Assembly: GCF_016522065.1 (NCBI RefSeq)
Contig: NZ_JAEHFV010000002.1
Location: 682,001 to 746,000 of the forward strand
Reading direction: 5' to 3'
From: Flavobacterium agrisoli
GTDB taxonomy: Bacteria > Bacteroidota > Bacteroidia > Flavobacteriales > Flavobacteriaceae
DNA: 64,000 nt
Below the pieces are notes generated by a model. That model searched no databases, was not told the DNA's origin, and saw only the letters and a program-made list of their open reading frames with translations. Both the position numbers and the translations under genes were made by a program. This document shows, piece after piece, positions 58,473-64,000 of this stretch; within the stretch, counting starts at the first letter, position 1, and every line of letters begins with the position of its first letter.

Positions 58473-59522
58473 ATGATAAAAAATGCAGAAAATATAGTAG
58501 TTGGAATTTCAATTGGAGATTTAAACGGTATTGGAAGCGAAGTAGTACTGAAAACATTCGAAGATGCCAGAATGTTAGAAGGCTGTACGCCGGTTATTTT
58601 TGCCAATGTAAAAATCATGTCGTACCTCAAAAAAAGCATGACGTCTTCGGCGGTGTTACACGGAATCGATGAGTTGAGTCAAATCGTGCCGGGTAAAATC
58701 AACGTGTACAATCTGTGGAAAGAAGGAGTCGATGTTAATTTAGGCGTGAACGATGATAAAGTAGGCGAGTACGCGATAAAGTCCTTTGTAGCCGCTACGC
58801 AAGCCTTAAAAGAAGGTTTGGTAGATGTTTTGGTCACGGCGCCCATTAACAAATACAACATTCAATCGGATACATTTAAGTTTCCGGGACATACCGATTA
58901 TTTACATCAAGAACTAGAAGGAAATGCCTTGATGATGATGGTGCACGATAATTTACGTGTGGGTTTGTTAACCGATCATGTGCCATTGAACGAAGTGGCA
59001 TCGCATTTAACAGAAGATTTAATTACTAAAAAAATCGAAACGGTAAAACAATCTTTAATTCAGGATTTTACGATTTCTAGACCTCGAATTGCCGTGTTAG
59101 GATTAAATCCACATTGCGGCGATGGCGGTGTGATTGGCAAAGAAGATGACGAAATCATGAAGCCGGTTATTCAGAAAATGTTTGAAAAAGGCACCTTGGT
59201 TTTTGGCCCTTTTCCTGCCGATGGCTTTTTTGGAAGTCACCAATACGAAAAATACGATGCCATTGTAGCGGCGTATCACGACCAAGGTTTGATTCCGTTT
59301 AAAACACTTGCGTTTGGTAAAGGAGTAAATTATACCGCCGGTTTAAACAAAGTGCGCACCTCTCCAGATCACGGTACAGCCTATGATATTGCCGGAAAAG
59401 ATATAGCCGATTTTAATTCGTTTAAAGAAGCAGTGTACTTGGCAATTGATATTTTTCGCTCCCGAAAACAGTATGAGGAAATTACGGCTAAGCCACTCAA
59501 GATAAAAGAAAAACAGTTATAA
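58473..59522 (+). CDS. pdxA: 4-hydroxythreonine-4-phosphate dehydrogenase
   Basis: This 349-residue NAD-dependent metal enzyme acts in pyridoxal 5'-phosphate biosynthesis, oxidising 4-phosphooxy-L-threonine. It opens with GISIGDLNGIGSEVVLKTFED. Metal ligands are in FPGHTDYLHQEL, NPHCGDGGVIG and AAYHDQGLIPFK. Substrate-binding FGKGVNYTAGL and RTSPDHGTAYDIAGK close the site. PLP made here serves enzymes such as the PLP protein at 24156. Confidence 0.94.
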   Translation: MIKNAENIVVGISIGDLNGIGSEVVLKTFEDARMLEGCTPVIFANVKIMSYLKKSMTSSAVLHGIDELSQIVPGKINVYNLWKEGVDVNLGVNDDKVGEYAIKSFVAATQALKEGLVDVLVTAPINKYNIQSDTFKFPGHTDYLHQELEGNALMMMVHDNLRVGLLTDHVPLNEVASHLTEDLITKKIETVKQSLIQDFTISRPRIAVLGLNPHCGDGGVIGKEDDEIMKPVIQKMFEKGTLVFGPFPADGFFGSHQYEKYDAIVAAYHDQGLIPFKTLAFGKGVNYTAGLNKVRTSPDHGTAYDIAGKDIADFNSFKEAVYLAIDIFRSRKQYEEITAKPLKIKEKQL

Positions 59523-59545
59523 ACAAAAAAAGGTGTATAAGATTA

Positions 59546-59573
59546 TTTGTTTTGTAATTATTTTATATCTTTG
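59546..59573 (+). promoter_or_regulatory. Promoter of the DUF177-rpmF transcript
   Basis: A -33 TTTG (59546-59549) and a -7 TATCTTTG (59566-59573) are 16 bp apart, predicting transcription from about 59580. Confidence 0.6.
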
Positions 59574-59628
59574 CACCCCAATTCTGACCCTTGATTAAGA
59601 GCGCAGAATGGTTCAAATTGATGTTGCG

Positions 59629-60171
59629 ATGAGTAAAACAAAAGAATTTTTAATTCCGTTTGTAGGATTAAAGCTAGGGAAACACCATTTTGAGTATCAG
59701 ATAAATAACAAGTTCTTTGCGGACTTTGATTACGACGAATTTCAAAATTCAGATATCAAAGTCGATTTGGTTTTTGAGAAAAAGAACACCATGTTGGAGT
59801 TGAGTTTCAAACACAAAGGAACCGTAAACGTGCCTTGTGATCTAACAGGAGAAGAGTTCGATTTGCCTGTAAAAGGAAAAATGAATTTAATCGTTCGTTT
59901 TGGCGAAACGTTTAACAACGATAACGAAGAGTTGTTGATTTTGCCTCATGGCGAATTTGAGATGGATGTGGCGCAATACATTTATGAAATGATTGTGCTC
60001 TCGGTTCCTCAAAAACGAATTCATCCAGGGGTTAAAGATGGGACATTAAAAACCGAAACCTTGGCAAAACTCGAAGAGTTAGCCGTAAAAGAACAGAAGG
60101 AAGAGAGTAATAAAGAAGAAGATATAGACCCGCGTTGGGAAAAATTAAAGCAACTATTAACGGATAAATAA
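59629..60171 (+). CDS. DUF177 (YceD) family protein
   Basis: This 180-residue protein belongs to the YceD/DUF177 family, which lies next to rpmF in most bacteria and is linked to ribosome assembly or 23S rRNA maturation. It has a beta-rich core (HKGTVNVPCDLTGEEFDLPV, FELPHGEFEMDVAQYIYEMIVLSVP in pieces) and an acidic C-terminal tail (EESNKEEDIDPRWEKLKQLL). I chose ATG 59629 (MSKTKEFLIPF); ATG 59608 in frame is also possible. rpmF begins 9 bp after the stop. Confidence 0.85.
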   Translation: MSKTKEFLIPFVGLKLGKHHFEYQINNKFFADFDYDEFQNSDIKVDLVFEKKNTMLELSFKHKGTVNVPCDLTGEEFDLPVKGKMNLIVRFGETFNNDNEELLILPHGEFEMDVAQYIYEMIVLSVPQKRIHPGVKDGTLKTETLAKLEELAVKEQKEESNKEEDIDPRWEKLKQLLTDK

Positions 60172-60180
60172 TTTTGTAAA

Positions 60181-60375
60181 ATGGCACATCCAAAGAGAAA
60201 AGTCTCGAAAACAAGAAGAGATAAAAGAAGAACACATTATAAAGCTACTGTAGCTCAAATCGCTACATGTCCTGTAACTGGAGAGGCACATTTATACCAC
60301 AGAGCATACTGGCATGAAGGTAAAATGTACTACAGAGGGCAAGTTGTTATCGATAAATCGGAAGCGGTTGCGTAA
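60181..60375 (+). CDS. rpmF: Ribosomal protein bL32
   Basis: This 64-residue protein of the large ribosomal subunit starts [21 protein letters not shown]. It has the second-half C-P-V-T-G pattern ([13 protein letters not shown]) but only one cysteine, so the zinc ribbon of other L32 proteins is incomplete. Co-transcribed with the DUF177 gene. Confidence 0.95.
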   Translation: MAHPKRKVSKTRRDKRRTHYKATVAQIATCPVTGEAHLYHRAYWHEGKMYYRGQVVIDKSEAVA

Positions 60376-60398
60376 GGCATTTTAGCAAATAATATTAG

Positions 60399-60425
60399 AA
60401 CTCTCACTATGTGAGAGTTTTTTTT
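60399..60425 (+). terminator. Terminator after rpmF
   Basis: AACTCTCAC/GTGAGAGTT perfect 9-bp stem with TAT loop and a T run. Confidence 0.9.
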
Positions 60426-60550
60426 GTTGGGTATAACTTTCAGGTTTATAAGGAAATAGCTGACAATCTGTTTCAATTTTTTTTTGTAATTTTCAAGTCT
60501 TTTATAAATTTTTCAGATAAAGCGTATTTGAAAAGAAATAATAGTATATA

Positions 60551-61555
60551 ATGAGCACAATCACAGCCGCAATTACCGCTGTTGGATCCTATGTTCCGGA
60601 CTTTGTTCTTACTAACAAAGAACTCGAAACTATGGTCGATACTAACGACGAGTGGATTACTACTCGCACCGGAATTAAAGAAAGAAGAATTCTCAAAGAT
60701 GCTGATAAAGGAACTTCTTACCTTGCCATTAAAGCGGCAGAAGATTTAATTAAAAAAGCAAATGTGGACCCCCTAACCATCGATATGATTATCATGGCCA
60801 CCGCTACCCCCGACATGATGGTAGCTTCTACCGGAGTACACGTTGCCAGTTCGATTGGGGCAACCAATGCCTTTTCGTACGACTTACAAGCTGCCTGTTC
60901 TAGTTTTTTATACGGAATGTCTACTGCGGCAGCCTATATTCAATCAGGACGATATAAAAAAGTATTGTTAATTGGAGCCGACAAAATGTCTTCGATTGTA
61001 GATTATACCGATCGTTCTACCTGTATTATTTTTGGAGACGGTGCCGGAGCGGCCTTGTTCGAACCCAATCACGAAGGCTTGGGCTTGCAGGACGAATACC
61101 TAAGAAGTGATAGTGTAGGGCGCGATTTCCTAAAAATTCCGGCTGGAGGTTCTTTAATTCCAGCTAGCGAAGAAACGGTTAAAAACAGACAACACAACAT
61201 CATGCAAGATGGCAAAACTGTTTTTAAATTTGCGGTTACCAATATGGCCGATGCAAGCGAAACAATTTTAAAAAGAAATAATCTAACCAACGAACAGGTA
61301 AATTGGTTGGTGCCACATCAAGCCAACAAACGCATTATTGATGCAACGGCGGGTAGAATGAATTTAGAAGATTCAAAAGTTTTAATGAATATCGAAAGAT
61401 ATGGCAATACGACCTCGGCAACCTTGCCTTTGGTTTTGGCCGATTTTGAACACGTATTGAAAAAAGGAGATAATGTTATTTTTGCTGCATTTGGAGGCGG
61501 ATTCACTTGGGGATCTATTTTCTTAAAATGGGCATACGACACAAATAAAAATTAA
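60551..61555 (+). CDS. fabH: Beta-ketoacyl-ACP synthase III
   Basis: This 334-residue enzyme starts fatty-acid synthesis by condensing an acyl-CoA with malonyl-ACP. The catalytic Cys is C116 in LQAACSSFLYG, His is in WLVPHQANKRII and Asn in NIERYGNTTSA. TNDEWITTRTGIKERR is the CoA-binding region. Its branched or straight-chain primer preference cannot be read here. accB begins 17 bp later, so fabH, accB and accC may form an operon. Confidence 0.95.
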   Translation: MSTITAAITAVGSYVPDFVLTNKELETMVDTNDEWITTRTGIKERRILKDADKGTSYLAIKAAEDLIKKANVDPLTIDMIIMATATPDMMVASTGVHVASSIGATNAFSYDLQAACSSFLYGMSTAAAYIQSGRYKKVLLIGADKMSSIVDYTDRSTCIIFGDGAGAALFEPNHEGLGLQDEYLRSDSVGRDFLKIPAGGSLIPASEETVKNRQHNIMQDGKTVFKFAVTNMADASETILKRNNLTNEQVNWLVPHQANKRIIDATAGRMNLEDSKVLMNIERYGNTTSATLPLVLADFEHVLKKGDNVIFAAFGGGFTWGSIFLKWAYDTNKN

Positions 61556-61572
61556 ACTAAAAACAAATCATT

Positions 61573-62064
61573 ATGGATTTAAAAGAAATTCAAAGCCTAA
61601 TTAAATTTGTAGCAAATTCGGGAGTTGCTGAAGTTAAGTTAGAAATGGATGATGTGAAAATTACCATTAGAACCACTTTGGAAGGAAATACCACCGAAAC
61701 GACTTACGTACAGCAATTGCCAGCGCAGCCTATTTTACAACAAGCTGTGGCACCGCAAGCTCCAGTAGCTCCTGCTGCACCTGCTGCCGCTACGCCTGCT
61801 GCACCTGCCGAAGATAATTCGAAATTTATAACTATAAAATCACCGATTATCGGAACATTTTATAGAAAACCTTCTCCAGATAAAGCGGCCTTCGTAGAAG
61901 TAGGTACTGCTATCGGAAAAGGAGATGTATTGTGCGTAATCGAAGCGATGAAGTTATTCAACGAAATCGAATCGGAAGTATCTGGTAAAATTGTTAAAAT
62001 TTTAGTAGATGATATGTCGCCAGTTGAATTCGATCAACCTTTATTTTTAGTTGATCCATCATAA
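61573..62064 (+). CDS. accB: Acetyl-CoA carboxylase biotin carboxyl carrier protein
   Basis: This 163-residue carrier holds biotin on K127 in the motif [12 protein letters not shown] of the C-terminal lipoyl-type domain (about 84-163). The N-terminal part binds the carboxylase, and a Pro/Ala-rich flexible linker (about 50-80) connects them. Next in line is accC, with a 91-bp AT-rich gap made of AAAATTT-type repeats. Confidence 0.95.
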   Translation: MDLKEIQSLIKFVANSGVAEVKLEMDDVKITIRTTLEGNTTETTYVQQLPAQPILQQAVAPQAPVAPAAPAAATPAAPAEDNSKFITIKSPIIGTFYRKPSPDKAAFVEVGTAIGKGDVLCVIEAMKLFNEIESEVSGKIVKILVDDMSPVEFDQPLFLVDPS

Positions 62065-62155
62065 GAAATTTTAAATAAAGAATTTTGAATGAAGAATTTG
62101 CAACTCATTCAAATAATTTAAAATTTAAAATTTATAATTTAAAATTTCAAAAGAG

Positions 62156-63505
62156 ATGTTTAAAAAAATATTGATTGCAAACCGAGGGGAAATTGCACTT
62201 CGCGTGATTCGTACCTGCAAAGAAATGGGTATTAAAACCGTGGCGGTATATTCTACTGCCGATGCAGAGAGTTTACACGTTAGATTTGCTGATGAAGCAG
62301 TTTGTATCGGGCCACCGCCAAGTAATTTGTCCTACTTAAAAATGTCAAATATCATTGCGGCTGCCGAAATTACCAATGCAGACGCCATTCACCCAGGGTA
62401 CGGATTCTTATCTGAAAATGCTAAATTTTCAAAAATTTGTCAAGAGCACGGAATCAAATTTATTGGTGCCGCTCCTGATATGATTGATAAAATGGGAGAC
62501 AAAGCAACTGCCAAAGCTACAATGAAAGCGGCAGGTGTTCCTTGTGTTCCAGGTTCTGACGGTATTTTAGAATCGTTTGAACAAGCGAAAAAAGTGGCCA
62601 AAGAAATTGGGTATCCAGTCATGATGAAAGCTACTGCCGGTGGTGGTGGAAAAGGAATGCGCGCCATTTGGAAAGAAGAAGAGCTTGAAAAAGCTTGGGA
62701 AAGTGCACGTATGGAAGCGGCTGCTGCTTTTGGAAACGACGGCATGTACATGGAAAAATTAATCGAAGAGCCACGTCATATCGAAATTCAAGTGGTAGGG
62801 GATGCTTATGGTAAGGCTTGTCACCTTTCAGAAAGAGATTGTTCGGTTCAACGTCGTCACCAAAAATTAACAGAGGAAACGCCTTCGCCTTTTATGACGG
62901 ATGAATTGCGTACTAAAATGGGAGAAGCAGCGGTAAAAGCGGCCGAATACATTAAGTACGAAGGTGCGGGAACGGTTGAGTTTTTAGTTGACAAACACCG
63001 TAATTTCTATTTCATGGAAATGAATACACGCATTCAGGTAGAGCACCCAATTACGGAACAAGTAATTGATTACGATTTGATTCGTGAGCAAATTATGGTG
63101 GCTGCCGGAATTCCAATTTCAGGTAAAAACTATTTACCGGAATTACACGCTATCGAATGTCGTATTAATGCCGAAGATCCGTATAATGATTTCCGTCCGT
63201 CACCAGGAAAAATAACAACCTTGCACATGCCAGGTGGACACGGAGTTCGTTTGGATACACACGTTTATTCGGGTTATTCTATTCCGCCTAACTACGATTC
63301 GATGATTGCCAAGTTAATTACAACAGCACAATCGCGCGAAGAAGCCATTAGCAAAATGCGTCGTGCTTTGGATGAATTTGTTATCGAAGGCATCAAAACG
63401 ACCATTCCGTTCCACAGACAATTGATGGATGATCCGAAATACATTGAAGGGGATTATACCACCGCTTTTATGGAAACTTTTAAAATGAAACCGCTAGCTG
63501 AATAA
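62156..63505 (+). CDS. accC: Acetyl-CoA carboxylase biotin carboxylase subunit
   Basis: This 449-residue ATP-grasp enzyme carboxylates biotin on AccB. It begins [20 protein letters not shown]. The glycine-rich loop is [13 protein letters not shown], the metal-binding segment [26 protein letters not shown], and the C-terminal domain has [16 protein letters not shown]. Length and all blocks match the family. A terminator follows. Confidence 0.95.
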   Translation: MFKKILIANRGEIALRVIRTCKEMGIKTVAVYSTADAESLHVRFADEAVCIGPPPSNLSYLKMSNIIAAAEITNADAIHPGYGFLSENAKFSKICQEHGIKFIGAAPDMIDKMGDKATAKATMKAAGVPCVPGSDGILESFEQAKKVAKEIGYPVMMKATAGGGGKGMRAIWKEEELEKAWESARMEAAAAFGNDGMYMEKLIEEPRHIEIQVVGDAYGKACHLSERDCSVQRRHQKLTEETPSPFMTDELRTKMGEAAVKAAEYIKYEGAGTVEFLVDKHRNFYFMEMNTRIQVEHPITEQVIDYDLIREQIMVAAGIPISGKNYLPELHAIECRINAEDPYNDFRPSPGKITTLHMPGGHGVRLDTHVYSGYSIPPNYDSMIAKLITTAQSREEAISKMRRALDEFVIEGIKTTIPFHRQLMDDPKYIEGDYTTAFMETFKMKPLAE

Positions 63506-63528
63506 TTTTAGTTAAACGTTTTTATGAT

Positions 63529-63559
63529 ACAAGCCGCACTTTATGTGTGGCTTTTTTTT
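63529..63559 (+). terminator. Terminator after accC
   Basis: AGCCGCAC/GTGTGGCT stem (one G-T pair) with a TTTAT loop and T run. Confidence 0.8.
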
Positions 63560-63588
63560 GCTTGTCACCTAACCAATTGTGTAAAAAG

Positions 63589-63620
63589 TACACACTTTTT
63601 GTACCCATTACACACTTTTT
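63589..63620 (+). promoter_or_regulatory. Direct repeats TACACACTTTTT, 20 bp apart
   Basis: Exact 12-bp copies at 63589-63600 and 63609-63620, two helical turns apart, upstream of the PepSY-like gene. Likely a regulator-binding tandem; identity unknown. Confidence 0.45.
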
Positions 63621-63762
63621 TTTAAAAGTCTATCATTTTCATACTTTTTAAATAACTGATTTTTAAGAAATTATGATTTTTTGTTGTTTTGAAATTTTCA
63701 GGCACAGTTATTTCATTATCCAAAGCGTAAACAATACTAGTAACTATTAAAAATAAAACATT

Positions 63763-64000
63763 ATGAAAAAGTTAGTCTTATCAGCAGCGATCCTTTTAGG
63801 AAGTTTATCAGCCACAGTGGCAACCGCAAATAACGTAAATCCAATTGTAAAATCGGTTAGTGTAGCAGACGAATACACCGAAATTAAAGTGGAAGAATTA
63901 CCTGCAGCGGTTAGCGAAGCGTTTAAAAAAGCGTATCCAGAAGGGGTAATCAACAAAGCTTTTGTAAACGAGAAAAAAGAATACAAAATCGAAGTGAAAA
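63763..64000 (+). CDS. PepSY-like secreted protein, 5' part
   Basis: The visible 79 residues begin with a signal peptide (MKKLVLSAAILLGSLSATVATA) and then a segment IKVEELPAAVSEAFKKAYPEG ... INKAFVNEKKEYKIEV, a PepSY-like pattern. The gene continues past the window. Such small periplasmic proteins are often repressed by two-component systems. Confidence 0.7.
   Translation, partial: MKKLVLSAAILLGSLSATVATANNVNPIVKSVSVADEYTEIKVEELPAAVSEAFKKAYPEGVINKAFVNEKKEYKIEVK

Overview
The window is a chromosomal segment of a low-GC Bacteroidota, almost certainly a Flavobacteriaceae member close to Flavobacterium. The evidence is a type IX secretion (T9SS) style C-terminus on two large secreted proteins, an OmpA protein with thrombospondin type 3 repeats, a mevalonate-type HMG-CoA synthase, and -7 promoter boxes of the TAnnTTTG class. 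Genes are tightly packed except around 33.5-49 kb and 53-58 kb.

Layout. 1-15.9 kb is housekeeping: the 3' end of ileS, a zinc-less DksA/TraR-like protein, lspA, an AddA-like and an AddB-like helicase/nuclease pair split by an ompA gene, a hydrolase, an AIM24-family protein, ferritin, a proline aminopeptidase and HMG-CoA synthase. 16.2-19.9 kb is the succinate dehydrogenase operon. 19.9-27.1 kb is a catabolic locus: a GH20 hexosaminidase, a DeoR-type regulator and a four-gene operon (GntP-type permease, RidA, a D-threonine aldolase/D-serine dehydratase-like PLP enzyme and an M19 dipeptidase). Helically phased TTGCA repeats occur upstream of the regulator/hexosaminidase pair and again upstream of the permease operon, so all six genes probably form one regulon. 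27.2-33.5 kb holds an omega-amidase-like nitrilase, three envelope proteins of unknown role and methylmalonyl-CoA epimerase.

33.7-46.9 kb is an integrated element of about 13.15 kb. It sits in the 3' end of a tRNA gene with a CAU anticodon and is bounded by a 21-bp direct repeat (33719-33739 and 46871-46891). It carries a tyrosine recombinase, a DUF3987 protein, a Sak4-like ATPase, a DUF3871 protein, a RadC-like JAB protein, an XRE regulator with two matching operators, several membrane or secreted small proteins, and a 521-residue protein with a HEPN-type RNxxxH motif that is a candidate antiviral ribonuclease. I see no relaxase, conjugation or virion genes. Immediately beyond attR is a tandem duplication of a tRNA-3'-end/terminator/GIY-YIG nuclease unit. 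The second nuclease copy is frameshifted, and the tRNA remnant between the copies carries two 18-bp palindromes in place of parts of its anticodon and T arms.

47.8-57.6 kb has a JmjC-like cupin gene, two large paralogous T9SS-type surface proteins (the first behind a Fur-box-like palindrome), a small protein with an exosortase-like tail, and a MazEF-like toxin-antitoxin pair in repeat-rich DNA. 57.8-64 kb returns to housekeeping: riboflavin synthase, pdxA, a DUF177 protein, rpmF, fabH, accB, accC and the start of a PepSY-like secreted protein that runs off the window.
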